Shown piece after piece: positions 1 to 9,626 of a stretch of 64,000 bases of DNA. The stretch is taken from assembly GCF_002863225.1 (NCBI RefSeq), contig NZ_PKEK01000090.1, positions 57,194 to 121,193 on the forward strand, given 5' to 3'. This DNA comes from Mycobacterium sp. Lineage in GTDB: Bacteria; Actinomycetota; Actinomycetes; Mycobacteriales; Mycobacteriaceae. A model generated the notes under the pieces. That model had not been told where the DNA came from. It saw nothing but the letters and a program-made list of their open reading frames with translations, and did not search any database. Within the stretch, counting starts at the first letter, position 1; the number at the start of each line of letters is the position of its first letter. The position numbers were made by a program, and so were the translations under genes.

Positions 1-79
1 CTGGGCGCCATCGGATATGTCATCGGCGGTCACCGGGACGGTGAATTCGATGCCACCACGTGGCTGCGGGGGCGCGGCC

Positions 80-460
80 GTGGCTGACCTTGCTGCATCT
101 GCGCCCCCTGACTCAGGCGACGCGGGCCGACTGGAGATACGCGAGCGCGCTGTTCAGAGCATCGTCGTCGCAGCGGCGTTGACGTCGCCCGACGTCTACC
201 GACACCGCAGCGGACCGGGGAAGCTGGCCGGGCGGGCTCTGCCGCGGGCCACGGTCGCCGTCGCCGGTGAGCGGGTCTGCGCCGACGTCGAGATTGCGGT
301 GGGCTGGGGCCGGCCGCTGAGTGACGTTGCGGCTGCCACTCGCGCTCACGTTCGCGACGCTCTTGAGTCTGTGAGCGGATTGGCGGTCGACCGCGTCACT
401 GTGCATGTGGGCGCCGTCGTCCCGCCAGGCGACCCGACCTACGGGAGGGGACTGCTGTGA
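80..460 (+). CDS. Asp23/Gls24 family envelope stress protein (N-terminal start uncertain)
   Basis: ORF 17..460; Asp23-like pattern (GKLAGRALPRATVAVAGERVCADVEIAVGWG...VRDALESVSGLAVDRVTVHVGAV); overlaps next gene by GTGA. Confidence 0.7.
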   Translation: MADLAASAPPDSGDAGRLEIRERAVQSIVVAAALTSPDVYRHRSGPGKLAGRALPRATVAVAGERVCADVEIAVGWGRPLSDVAAATRAHVRDALESVSGLAVDRVTVHVGAVVPPGDPTYGRGLL

Positions 461-1050
461 ACACGACGGATCTGCACGCGACTGGCGCGGTCTCTGTTGA
501 TCGCGTCGGTCTGCACGTTCTTCCGGCGCCAGCGCCTGTAGCGGCGGCCGGCGCCAGCCGTGTCGGCGTTGCGATTGCTCTCGTCCTTGTGGCGAGCGGT
601 GCAGTCGCGGTGCGTGATGCGGTGCTGTCGGCGGGATGGACGCAAGGTTCACCTTGGCTTCCGGTGGTGTTGCGGGCGATCGACAACGTGCGGCCGGGGC
701 CTTGGCTGGTGCCCGCGGGCATCTTCCTGGCCGTGGTCGGCCTCGGACTGGCGCTGACCGCGCTGGCTCCCAGACGTCGTACGGCCCGTCTGTTGGCAGC
801 CGACACCGCGGTGTATTTGCGCATCAAGGACGTCGGCAAGATCGCCGTCGCTGCGGCGCAAACCGTCGGCGGGGTGCTGGAGGCGCGGGCGAAGGTGTCT
901 CGGCGACGGGTGGTGGTTCGATGCCGGATCACCGGAACCGCCAGCCGCGATGTCAAAAACTCCATTGCCGCAGCGGTGTCCGACGAATTGAGCAGCCTGA
1001 GAACACCACCGCGTGTCGTTGTCCGGCTCCGCACGGAGAGCCGCTCGTGA
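457..1050 (+). CDS. DUF6286 / AmaP-like membrane protein
   Basis: ORF 457..1050 with hydrophobic segments; directly follows Asp23-like gene with overlapping stop/start. Confidence 0.6.
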   Translation: MNTTDLHATGAVSVDRVGLHVLPAPAPVAAAGASRVGVAIALVLVASGAVAVRDAVLSAGWTQGSPWLPVVLRAIDNVRPGPWLVPAGIFLAVVGLGLALTALAPRRRTARLLAADTAVYLRIKDVGKIAVAAAQTVGGVLEARAKVSRRRVVVRCRITGTASRDVKNSIAAAVSDELSSLRTPPRVVVRLRTESRS

Positions 1051-1583
1051 CCCGGCGCGCCGTGGCTTTGGATCGGGTGGTGACGCTGCTGTCGGGCATC
1101 GGTCTGTTGGCGCTCGGCTGTTTCCTCGTCGCGTGGCAACAGAGAATCGTCAGCCCGCGAATCGAGCTGGCAAACTACGTGCAGGCTTGGTGGTGGCCGT
1201 GGGCCTGCGCCGCGACGGGGTTGGTGTCGGTAGCGCTGGGGTGCCGTTGGCTGGCAGCACACCGATACCCGCGGAAGGCGTCGAGGGTTTCCTTGGCCGC
1301 CAAGACCTACGACTTCACCGCCGACGCAGACTGCGTCGCCACCGCTGCCGCTGCCGCGCTCGGTCAAGAGACTGGCGTTGTCAAAGCCCGCGGCAGCGCA
1401 GTCATCGAACGCGGTCAACCGACGGTGACGCTCACGGCGGTAGTGCCGGCACGGCGCGGCATCCAGCCCGGAATCGCAGCGGCCGATCGCACAGCGCAGA
1501 CGGTCGGCCGGATGCTGGGCGAGGAAGTGGCGGTGCGCAGCGTGCTGCGGATCGACTTCAAGCGTGGCGTGGTTGTGCAGTGA
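1047..1583 (+). CDS. AmaP-like alkaline shock membrane-anchor protein
   Basis: GTG at 1047 in frame with ORF 636..1583; two hydrophobic segments; 4-bp overlap with previous gene. Confidence 0.55.
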   Translation: MTRRAVALDRVVTLLSGIGLLALGCFLVAWQQRIVSPRIELANYVQAWWWPWACAATGLVSVALGCRWLAAHRYPRKASRVSLAAKTYDFTADADCVATAAAAALGQETGVVKARGSAVIERGQPTVTLTAVVPARRGIQPGIAAADRTAQTVGRMLGEEVAVRSVLRIDFKRGVVVQ

Positions 1584-1652
1584 AACATTGCTGAGATAGA
1601 TGGCCGCGCAGTCGAATTCGTACGCGCGGGCAACTGCCTCGGCGACCCGAAA

Positions 1653-3134
1653 CTAGTCGGTGGTGTAGCCCATCGGCATCAGCACGCTCTTCTGCTGGGT
1701 GAAGTGTTCGACACCCTCGGGGCCGTTCTCGCGACCGATCCCGGAGTTCTTGTAACCGCCGAACGGACAGCACGGGTCGAACGCATACCAGTTGATCGCG
1801 TATGTCCCGGTGCGGATCTGCTCGGAGATCTTGATGCCGCGCGGCACATCGGTGGTCCACACGCTGCCGGCCAATCCGTACGCCGAGTCGTTGGCGATCT
1901 TGATCGCGTCCTCTTCGGTGTCGTAGGCAATGATGCTCAGCACCGGGCCGAAGATTTCCTCCTGGGCGATCGTCATTTTGTTGTCGACGTCGGCGAATAC
2001 CGTTGGCTGAACGAAGAAGCCGTTGTCCAGTCCTTCGGGACGCCCACCGCCGGTCACCAGTCGGGCACCCTCCTCGACGCCCTTGGCGATGTACCCCTCG
2101 ACGCGTTCCCGCTGCTTCGCCGAGATCAGCGATCCGATCTGCGCGCCCGGGTCCGACGGCGGTCCGACGGGCAGCGAGGCCGCGAAATTGCCGACGGCCT
2201 CGACGATTTCGTCGTAGCGTGAGCGTGGCGCCAGGATGCGGGTCTGGGCCACACAGGCTTGCCCGCTGTTCATGACGCCGGAGAACACCAGCATCGGCAC
2301 CGACGCGGCCAAGTCGACATCCTCGAGCAGGATCGCGGCCGACTTTCCGCCGAGTTCGAGCGTGCAAGGCTTGAGCATTTCGGCGGCGCGCTTGCCGATC
2401 TCCTTGCCGACCGCCGAGCTCCCGGTGAACGAGAAGATGTCGATGTCGGGGTTGGCCGTCAGCGCCTGGCCGGTCTCGATGCCGCCGGGGACGATCGAGA
2501 GCACGCCCTCGGGCAGACCGGCCTCGGCGAACACCTCCGCCAAAGCGTTTGCGCTCAGCGGTGTTTCGGCGGCCGGCTTGAGCACCACGGTGCAACCGGC
2601 CAGCAGTGCCGGGCCCAGCTTGTTGATCGCCAGGAACAGCGGGACATTCCACGCCACGATCGCGCCCACCACGCCGAGCGGCTCACGGTGGACGATGGTC
2701 TGGCCGTAGCCACCGTTACGTACTTCTTGCCACTTGACCTGGTCGACGGCGGGGCCGGCGAAAAAGTTCAGGCAGCCGATACCGCTCATCCACTGCATCG
2801 TCTCGACCGACATCGACGGCTGACCGGTCTCGTCGCCGAGCAGTTTGACGAAGTGGTCCTTGCGCTCTTCCATCAGCTTGAGTGCGCCGGCGATCACGGC
2901 CGCGCGCTCTTTCGGCGGCGTCGAGGGCCATGGTCCGTGGTCGAAGGCCGCTCGGGCCGCGGCGACCGCGGCGTCGACGTCGGCTGCCGCAGCCAGGGGC
3001 ACCTTGCCGACGTATTCGCCGGTCGCCGGGCAGTGCACCTCGATGACCTCGGACGTCGACGGTTCGGTCCATTTACCGCCGATGAAAAGCTTGTCGTACT
3101 CCGTCGTAGCTTGCTCGGTTGTGACTTGGGTCAT
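1653..3134 (-). CDS. NAD-dependent aldehyde dehydrogenase (Rv0223c-like)
   Basis: ORF 1653..3173; ALDH motifs ELGGKSAAI, GQACVAQTR, EEIFGPVLSI; likely start MTQVTTEQ. Confidence 0.9.
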   Translation of the reverse strand: MTQVTTEQATTEYDKLFIGGKWTEPSTSEVIEVHCPATGEYVGKVPLAAAADVDAAVAAARAAFDHGPWPSTPPKERAAVIAGALKLMEERKDHFVKLLGDETGQPSMSVETMQWMSGIGCLNFFAGPAVDQVKWQEVRNGGYGQTIVHREPLGVVGAIVAWNVPLFLAINKLGPALLAGCTVVLKPAAETPLSANALAEVFAEAGLPEGVLSIVPGGIETGQALTANPDIDIFSFTGSSAVGKEIGKRAAEMLKPCTLELGGKSAAILLEDVDLAASVPMLVFSGVMNSGQACVAQTRILAPRSRYDEIVEAVGNFAASLPVGPPSDPGAQIGSLISAKQRERVEGYIAKGVEEGARLVTGGGRPEGLDNGFFVQPTVFADVDNKMTIAQEEIFGPVLSIIAYDTEEDAIKIANDSAYGLAGSVWTTDVPRGIKISEQIRTGTYAINWYAFDPCCPFGGYKNSGIGRENGPEGVEHFTQQKSVLMPMGYTTD

Positions 3135-3179
3135 GGTCGTCACCCTACCGAAGCCGCCGCGAAACGAGAACACGTTTCA

Positions 3180-3947
3180 TTACTGCGGTTGGAGCACCAG
3201 CACGAGATTGCTCACCAGGAACTCGCGTACCACCGGCAGCGACGTCAGCCACCAAGCCCATTTCGGGTGGTAGCGCGGGAACGCGGCGATCAGCGCCCCC
3301 GTGCTGGACGCCCAGTCCAGCCCGTCCGCCGCCGACACCGCAAACAACGACGACCCGTAGTTGTTCTTGGCCGGATGGCCGTGTTTGCGGGCGTAGCGCG
3401 CCGCCGCGCGGGCTCCGCCCAGATAGTGGGTCAGGCCCATTTCGTGGCCGCCGAACGGGCCGAGCCAGACGGTGTACGACAGCACCACCAATCCGCCGGG
3501 ACGTGTCACGCGGAGCATCTCGCTGCCAAGCTCCCAGGGGCGCGGGACGTGCTCGGCGACGTTCGACGACAGGCAGATGTCGACACAGTTGTCCGCGAAG
3601 GGCAGCGCCATCCCCGAAGCCCGCACGAAGGTCCCTGCCTTACGGGTCAAAACCGTTGCTGGAGAATGCATTTCACGGGGGTCTGGCTCGACCCCGATGT
3701 AGCGCAACCCGGCGTCGTCGAACGCCGAGGCGAAGTAACCCGGCCCGCCGCCGACGTCGAGCACGCTGCGCCCGGTCGGCCGCTCGCCGTGAACGCCCTG
3801 CCACAGGTCGGCGACCATGGCGGCGGTGTCGACGGCCAGTGGACCGTAGAACTTTGGCGGCTCACCCTGCTCATGGCGAAAGCTCGCCAGCAGCCGCACC
3901 GACCGGCGCAACGTCGCCCGTCGGGCGAACACTTCTGCCACGGCCAC
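3180..3947 (-). CDS. class I SAM-dependent methyltransferase (Rv0224c-like)
   Basis: VLDVGGGPGYFA SAM motif. Confidence 0.85.
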   Translation of the reverse strand: MAVAEVFARRATLRRSVRLLASFRHEQGEPPKFYGPLAVDTAAMVADLWQGVHGERPTGRSVLDVGGGPGYFASAFDDAGLRYIGVEPDPREMHSPATVLTRKAGTFVRASGMALPFADNCVDICLSSNVAEHVPRPWELGSEMLRVTRPGGLVVLSYTVWLGPFGGHEMGLTHYLGGARAAARYARKHGHPAKNNYGSSLFAVSAADGLDWASSTGALIAAFPRYHPKWAWWLTSLPVVREFLVSNLVLVLQPQ

Positions 3948-3964
3948 CGGCCAACCCTAAAGCC

Positions 3965-4062
3965 GCTCGCCGTTTTCGCGGCGAGCATCGTCACCCGGCT
4001 AGGTCGAAGTGCCGGGTTCCTCGGCTCGCCGTTTTCGCGGCGAGCATCGTCACCCGGCTAGG
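3965..4062. repeat. Direct duplication of a 39-bp hairpin-containing unit (3965-4003 and 4024-4062)
   Basis: Identical 39-mer GCTCGCCGTTTTCGCGGCGAGCATCGTCACCCGGCTAGG twice, 59-bp period; each copy has an 8-bp stem GCTCGCCG/CGGCGAGC. Confidence 0.95.
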
Positions 4063-4070
4063 CTGACCCG

Positions 4071-5225
4071 ATGTCCGCCGTTCGCTCAGTGCTGCTGCTG
4101 TGCTGGCGCGATACCGGTCACCCGCAGGGCGGCGGCAGCGAAACCTACCTGCAGCGCATCGGCGCCCAGTTGGCCGCTTCCGGGGTGGACGTCACTCTGC
4201 GGACCGCGCGCTACCGCGGCGCCGCCCGACGCGAGGTTGTCGACGGCGTCCGCGTCAGCCGCTCAGGTGGGCGCTACTCCGTCTACATCTGGGCCCTGCT
4301 GGCGATGGCGGCGGCCCGGCTCGGCGTCGGGTCGTTGCGCCACGTCCGACCGGACGTCGTCGTGGACACTCAGAACGGCTTGCCGTTTCTGGCCCGGCTC
4401 ATCTACGGCCGCCGCGTCGTGGTGCTGGTACACCACTGCCATCGGGAACAGTGGCCGGTCGCCGGCTGGTTTCTCGGCAGGGTGGGGTGGTTCGTCGAAT
4501 CGTGGCTGTCGCCGCGGCTGCATCGCGGCAACCAGTACGTGACAGTGTCCCTCCCGTCTGCGCGCGACCTGGTCGGCCTCGGTGTCGAGGACGCGCGAAT
4601 TGCTGTGGTACGCAACGGGCTTGACGAGGCACCCGAGGCATCCCTGACCGGTGCCCGGGCGCGCGGCCCACGGGTGGTGGTGCTCTCGCGGCTGGTGCCG
4701 CACAAGCAGATCGAGGACGCGCTGGACGCGGTGGCCCGGCTGCGGGCGTCGATTCCAGACCTGCACCTCGACGTCGTCGGCGGCGGTTGGTGGGATCGGC
4801 GATTGACCGACCACGCTCGACGCCTGGGCATCAGCGATGCGGTGACGTTTCACGGGCACGTCGACGATGTTGCGAAACACCTTGTCATGCAACAGGCCTG
4901 GGTGCACGTGCTGCCGTCACGCAAAGAAGGATGGGGCCTGGCGGTCATCGAGGCGGCTCAGCATGCGGTGCCCACCATCGGCTATCGCTCGTCGGGCGGG
5001 CTGGCCGACTCGATCATCGACGGGGTGACCGGTGTACTCGTCGACCACCACGCCGAGCTCGTCAACCGGCTCGAGCGCCTGCTCACCGACCCGGTGCTGC
5101 GCGATCAGCTCGGCGCCAAGGCGCAGGCGCGCAGCGCAGAGTTTTCGTGGCGGCAGACCGCCGACGCGCTGCGGTCGGTGCTGGAGTCGGTCGTCGCTGG
5201 TGACCGCGTCTCCGGCGTGGTGTAG
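4071..5225 (+). CDS. GT4-family glycosyltransferase (Rv0225-like)
   Basis: GGGSETYLQRIG N-terminus; VLPSRKEGWGLAVIEAAQHAVPTIGY. Confidence 0.88.
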   Translation: MSAVRSVLLLCWRDTGHPQGGGSETYLQRIGAQLAASGVDVTLRTARYRGAARREVVDGVRVSRSGGRYSVYIWALLAMAAARLGVGSLRHVRPDVVVDTQNGLPFLARLIYGRRVVVLVHHCHREQWPVAGWFLGRVGWFVESWLSPRLHRGNQYVTVSLPSARDLVGLGVEDARIAVVRNGLDEAPEASLTGARARGPRVVVLSRLVPHKQIEDALDAVARLRASIPDLHLDVVGGGWWDRRLTDHARRLGISDAVTFHGHVDDVAKHLVMQQAWVHVLPSRKEGWGLAVIEAAQHAVPTIGYRSSGGLADSIIDGVTGVLVDHHAELVNRLERLLTDPVLRDQLGAKAQARSAEFSWRQTADALRSVLESVVAGDRVSGVV

Positions 5226-5229
5226 CGGA

Positions 5230-5279
5230 GGCCGTCGTCGCCGAGAGCCCTGCTGCGCGGGCGCTCGAAGTCGACGGCC
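5230..5279. terminator. Long hairpin between convergent genes (candidate bidirectional terminator)
   Basis: GGCCGTCG (5230-5237) pairs with CGACGGCC (5272-5279), with inner GAG.GCCC/GGGC.CTC stem. Confidence 0.5.
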
Positions 5280-5282
5280 CGG

Positions 5283-6980
5283 TCAGCCGGGCGCTCGTGG
5301 GCGCATGACCACCCAGCCGGCAGCTCCGCCGATCAGCGTCGCCAGCCAGATCAGGTGCGCGACGATCACCCCCGCCCGACGACCCGGCGACGCGCCGGGC
5401 GTGTCACCGCCGACCCGGTAGAGCACCAGGTCCCGTCCGCGATAGGCCACCGGCAACCGCGCCGACGTGTCGGCGGCCGCGCTGACGTCGCCGGGCGTCC
5501 CACGCTCGACCACCAGCCACCCCACGCCGGCGGCCCGTAGCTGGTCCGGGTCGGCGCCCGTCAGGAGCAGACGCTGCACCGCCCGGGCCCGGTCACCCTC
5601 GCCGAGCACCGTCGTCCCCGAGATGTTCAGGTCGCCGGTCGTCAACACGTCGGCACGCAGCCAGCGCGGCAGCGGGTCGAGCACCGGCGCCCGGCCGGAC
5701 CAGGCGAAGCGCCGCATGCTGTCGGCCGGCAACACCGCAACCTGGGCGGGTGCGCGATTGATCGTCGCGGCGACGGCCGGCCAGTCGGCGGGATAGTGCA
5801 CCGACTGGACCTTCCCCGCGACGCCCCACGCCAGATCGGGAAGCGACAGCAGCAGCACGAGGCAGCACGTCAGCGCAGGGCCCACCGGGCCCCGGAATCC
5901 GAGCCACCGGCGCAATGTCGAGACCGCGGCAGCTGCGGCCAGCGAGTAACCGGGCATCGCCAGCGCGACCCACTTCTGCCCGTCGCGCAGCACGCCCAGG
6001 CCCGGCACCGCGTCGACCAACGCGTGCAAGGCGGACAGGCCCGCGCCGGTGGCCAGCGCAGCCGGTATCAGCACCGAGGCGAAGGCCAGCACCAGCAGCG
6101 GGCGCGCTGGACGCGAATGCTGCAACCCGAACACCCCGGCGGCGACCACCGACAGCAGCACCACTGCCGAGACCAGGGTGAAAAGCGTTGTGCGCGAGGC
6201 TGGTACAGCATCGCCGTTCCACATCCCACCCATGCTGGCGAGGCTGCCGAGGGTGCCCAGCCCCGGTTCGGCGCGTGCCGCGAACGCGGCGATGCCCGGG
6301 GTGTGCGCCCACATGCGGTCCGCTGACGACAGGCCCAGTAGCGCCGCCGTCAGCCACGGCAGTGCGGCCAGCGCGGCCTCTCCCACGACGACTGCCGCGC
6401 AAATCCGGCGCGAGAGCCTGCCCGGAACGGCGATGCACGCCAGTCCGGTGATGGCGGCCAGGATCAGCCCGGTCGGTGTCAGGCCGGCCAGGGCGATCCA
6501 GGAGGCGAGTGCGAAAACAATGGGCCAGCAGACACTTTCGCCCGAGCGCAGCACGACGACGGATCGTGCGATCCAGGGCAGGCAGCCGTACCCGAGCAGC
6601 AGACTCCAGTGCCCCTGCAAAAGACGTTCTCCCACATAGGGATTCCAGATCGCCAGGGTGATCGCGGCGAATTGTCCACCCGCACCGGTTTCGGGCAGTA
6701 ACGCGGCGACCAAGCGGCCGGCGCCCCACCCGGCCAGGAACAGACCCAACACCAGCAGGGCCTTCACCACGACGCCGCCGTCGACGACATGCGAGGCCAG
6801 CGCGACCCCGAAATCCTGTGGGGTCGCCCGCGGAGCGGAGACCAGGCCGAGTGCGCTATCGGTGAGATAGGACCGCGGCGTCGACACCGCGTCGCGCAAC
6901 AACAGATAGCCGGGGCTCAGCAGCGGCGCCACCACCAGGAGCGCCAGGACCAATGCGTACCCGGGACGAGACCACCGCAC
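5283..6980 (-). CDS. Polytopic membrane protein, Rv0226c-like
   Basis: Many hydrophobic segments; position conserved downstream of the glycosyltransferase. Confidence 0.75.
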   Translation of the reverse strand: MRWSRPGYALVLALLVVAPLLSPGYLLLRDAVSTPRSYLTDSALGLVSAPRATPQDFGVALASHVVDGGVVVKALLVLGLFLAGWGAGRLVAALLPETGAGGQFAAITLAIWNPYVGERLLQGHWSLLLGYGCLPWIARSVVVLRSGESVCWPIVFALASWIALAGLTPTGLILAAITGLACIAVPGRLSRRICAAVVVGEAALAALPWLTAALLGLSSADRMWAHTPGIAAFAARAEPGLGTLGSLASMGGMWNGDAVPASRTTLFTLVSAVVLLSVVAAGVFGLQHSRPARPLLVLAFASVLIPAALATGAGLSALHALVDAVPGLGVLRDGQKWVALAMPGYSLAAAAAVSTLRRWLGFRGPVGPALTCCLVLLLSLPDLAWGVAGKVQSVHYPADWPAVAATINRAPAQVAVLPADSMRRFAWSGRAPVLDPLPRWLRADVLTTGDLNISGTTVLGEGDRARAVQRLLLTGADPDQLRAAGVGWLVVERGTPGDVSAAADTSARLPVAYRGRDLVLYRVGGDTPGASPGRRAGVIVAHLIWLATLIGGAAGWVVMRPRAPG

Positions 6981-6992
6981 GCGCTGAACTGG

Positions 6993-8237
6993 CTAGGGGA
7001 GGTCCGGTGGCGCGGGAGTCGAAGAACTCCCCGAACTCGACGGACCCTCGCGCTTGGGATCTTTGGGCGGGGTGGGTATCTTCTCGGTCTCGGCTTCGGC
7101 GCCGGACACCCGCTCGACCGGTGGTTCGCCGCGGCCGAAGAACCCGCGATCGGACTTCTCCAGCTCGGGGTCGTTCAGAGCCGTCTCGGTCCGCAGGCTG
7201 AACGAGCCGAGCAGCAGCCCACCGATCAACGCGATGACGCCCGCCGCGGTGAAGGTGATCGGTAGCACCCGCGACCACAGCGCCAACCGGTCGCGCTCAT
7301 TGCGGGCGGCGTTGACCTGCGACTCGACTGTCTCTTCGTTGGAGGTGACCTTGTAGTCGGCCAGCGTCACCTCGGGTTTGAGGGCGTCGCGGGCGTAGTA
7401 GTGATTGGCCCGCTCCTGCTCTTTGACGATTGTGCCGGACTCGGGATCGACCCAGAACGTCCGCTGTGCCGCGTAGTAGCGGGTCATCGTGATCTTCTCG
7501 TCGGGATCGCCGGGCAGGCCCCACATCGAAGCGCTGTTGGTGACCTTGCTGTCCGCGTCGTCGGCGTAGAGCGACGGATACCGGATCGGCTCGGCCAGCT
7601 TGCCGTCGGCGTCGTAGCCGACGTCCTGAGTGAACTTGTACGCGGTCAAACCGTTGACGTCTTCTTCGCCGGTGTAATTGGCCTCGAACGCCTTCTGCGC
7701 GATCGGGTCGAAATACGGGTAAGAGCGCTTCTCGGTGTGAAAGGGGAACCGGTAGGACAGCCCATCGTGCGGCAGCGCGATGTTGGTGGCCGGGCTCTCG
7801 TCTTTGAAGCCGCGCGGCTTCTGCACCGCACCGCCGGGATGGGTGTCGTCCGACACCGCCGAGGCGGTTTTCCGGTTGAGCGTGACGGTATCGACCAGGG
7901 CGAGCAGTAACCCGGAATCCTTCTGCTTGTCGCTGCGCCGAACCGAGCTACCCACCTGGAACGTGACGACGTCGGCATTGGCGGGGGACTCGACGTCGAT
8001 CTGCTGCTGGGCCACCACTGGAACGTTCTTGTCGACGACGAGCTTGGGGCTGTACAGCGAAGCCGGGTCGACGGTCGTGCCGCTTCCCTCGCCGATCAGC
8101 GTCGCGTCCAGATCGAGCGGAATCTTGGTGATTCTGCTGCCCGTGTAGGTCGACAACAGCAGCGCGGCGATCAGCAACGCGGCCCCGAGTCCCATGATTC
8201 CGCACGCGGCCATCCGCAACATGACTGCTCGGTTCAC
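6993..8237 (-). CDS. DUF3068 (PorA family) membrane protein, Rv0227c-like
   Basis: VNRAVMLRMAACGIMGLG start preceded by GGAGG; N- and C-terminal TM with large extracytoplasmic domain. Confidence 0.75.
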   Translation of the reverse strand: MNRAVMLRMAACGIMGLGAALLIAALLLSTYTGSRITKIPLDLDATLIGEGSGTTVDPASLYSPKLVVDKNVPVVAQQQIDVESPANADVVTFQVGSSVRRSDKQKDSGLLLALVDTVTLNRKTASAVSDDTHPGGAVQKPRGFKDESPATNIALPHDGLSYRFPFHTEKRSYPYFDPIAQKAFEANYTGEEDVNGLTAYKFTQDVGYDADGKLAEPIRYPSLYADDADSKVTNSASMWGLPGDPDEKITMTRYYAAQRTFWVDPESGTIVKEQERANHYYARDALKPEVTLADYKVTSNEETVESQVNAARNERDRLALWSRVLPITFTAAGVIALIGGLLLGSFSLRTETALNDPELEKSDRGFFGRGEPPVERVSGAEAETEKIPTPPKDPKREGPSSSGSSSTPAPPDLP

Positions 8238-8441
8238 GTTGCCGTGACCTCCTTCTGGTCTCGTCTGGTTCAGGCCAGCAAACCTGTTCCGCCCGAACCC
8301 CACGTCGACCTGGGGTTCTGCCGCTGGCGGCGCTGCAGCGAAGCAAAACTCGTTCGACCCTAACAGCATTATTTAAGGTCCCTGTTTATGTCCCCGGGGT
8401 GGGCAAACGGGGTGTACCCATTCACCGGGCAGACTGTCGGC

Positions 8442-9626
8442 ATGCGATCGAGCGGCCAATCCGGCGACGGCGAGACGGTCGGCGGCACCCGCAAATTCCT
8501 GCCCGCCGTCGAGGGCATGAGGGCCTGCGCTGCTGTCGGCGTCGTCGTCACCCACGTCGCCTTCGACACCGGACACAACGGTGGGGTCGACGGCCGGTTG
8601 TTCGGTCGATTCGATCTGGCCGTCGCGGTGTTCTTCGCGCTGTCGGGATTCCTGCTGTGGCGCAGCCACGCGGCCGCGGCTCGGGGGCTGGCGCCGCGGC
8701 CGGCGAGCGGTCACTACCTGCGGTCGCGGATCGTCCGGATCATGCCGGCCTATCTGGTTGCGGTCGTGGTGATTCTGACCCTGCTGCCGCAGGGCAATCA
8801 CCCGAGCCTGACCGTGTGGCTGGCGAATCTCTCGCTCACCCAGGTGTACGTGCCGCTGACGTTGACCGCCGGCCTGACCCAGATGTGGAGCCTGTCGGTC
8901 GAGGTCAGCTTCTACCTGGCGCTGCCGATCCTCGCGATGCTCGCCGCCCGGCTACCGCTGCGCGCCCGGGTGCCCGCCATCGCCGTCGTCGCGGTCGCGA
9001 GTCTGTTCTGGGGCTGGATCCCGTTTCATTCGCCGCCCGGACTCAATCCGCTGACCTGGCCGCCGGCCTTCTTCTCGTGGTTCGCCGCCGGGATGCTGCT
9101 TGCCGAGTGGATTCATGCCCCGATCGGCTGGCCGCATCGACTGGCGCGACACCGTTTTTTGCTGGCCGCCGCGGTGCTGGTGGCCTACCTGGTGGCGGCG
9201 TCGCCGTTGGCCGGTCCCGCCGGCCTGGTCCCGAGCAGCAGTGCGCAGTTCACCGTGAAGACCGCGATGGGTGCACTGGTGGCCGCCGGACTGGTGGCGC
9301 CGTTGGTGCTCGATCGCCCCGGGGACGGTCATCGGTTTCTGGGCAGCCCTGCGATGGTCACGCTCGGACGCTGGTCGTATGGCATCTTCGTGTGGCATCT
9401 TGCCGCGCTGACGATGGTGTTCCCGGTCATCGGTCTGTTCGCGTTCCACGGACACATGCCCAAGGTGTTGCTGTTGACCCTGGTCTTCACCATTGCGATC
9501 TCTGCGGTGAGCTATGCGCTCGTCGAGTCACCGTGCCGGGAGGCGTTGCGGCGCTGGGAATCTCGCCGCAGCGCGCGTCGCGACGAGCCGGTCAGCCCGC
9601 GTCAAGAAGAGGCAATCGCGCCATGA
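8442..9626 (+). CDS. Acyltransferase 3 family integral membrane protein (Rv0228-like)
   Basis: FLPAVEGMRACAAVGVVVTHVAFDTG...FFALSGFLLWR; ORF 8388..9626. Confidence 0.88.
   Translation: MRSSGQSGDGETVGGTRKFLPAVEGMRACAAVGVVVTHVAFDTGHNGGVDGRLFGRFDLAVAVFFALSGFLLWRSHAAAARGLAPRPASGHYLRSRIVRIMPAYLVAVVVILTLLPQGNHPSLTVWLANLSLTQVYVPLTLTAGLTQMWSLSVEVSFYLALPILAMLAARLPLRARVPAIAVVAVASLFWGWIPFHSPPGLNPLTWPPAFFSWFAAGMLLAEWIHAPIGWPHRLARHRFLLAAAVLVAYLVAASPLAGPAGLVPSSSAQFTVKTAMGALVAAGLVAPLVLDRPGDGHRFLGSPAMVTLGRWSYGIFVWHLAALTMVFPVIGLFAFHGHMPKVLLLTLVFTIAISAVSYALVESPCREALRRWESRRSARRDEPVSPRQEEAIAP

Noticed and set aside
2259-4061. 600-aa plus-strand ORF antisense to the aldehyde dehydrogenase and methyltransferase
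   Set aside because: GC-skew shadow ORF; both minus-strand genes have diagnostic motifs.
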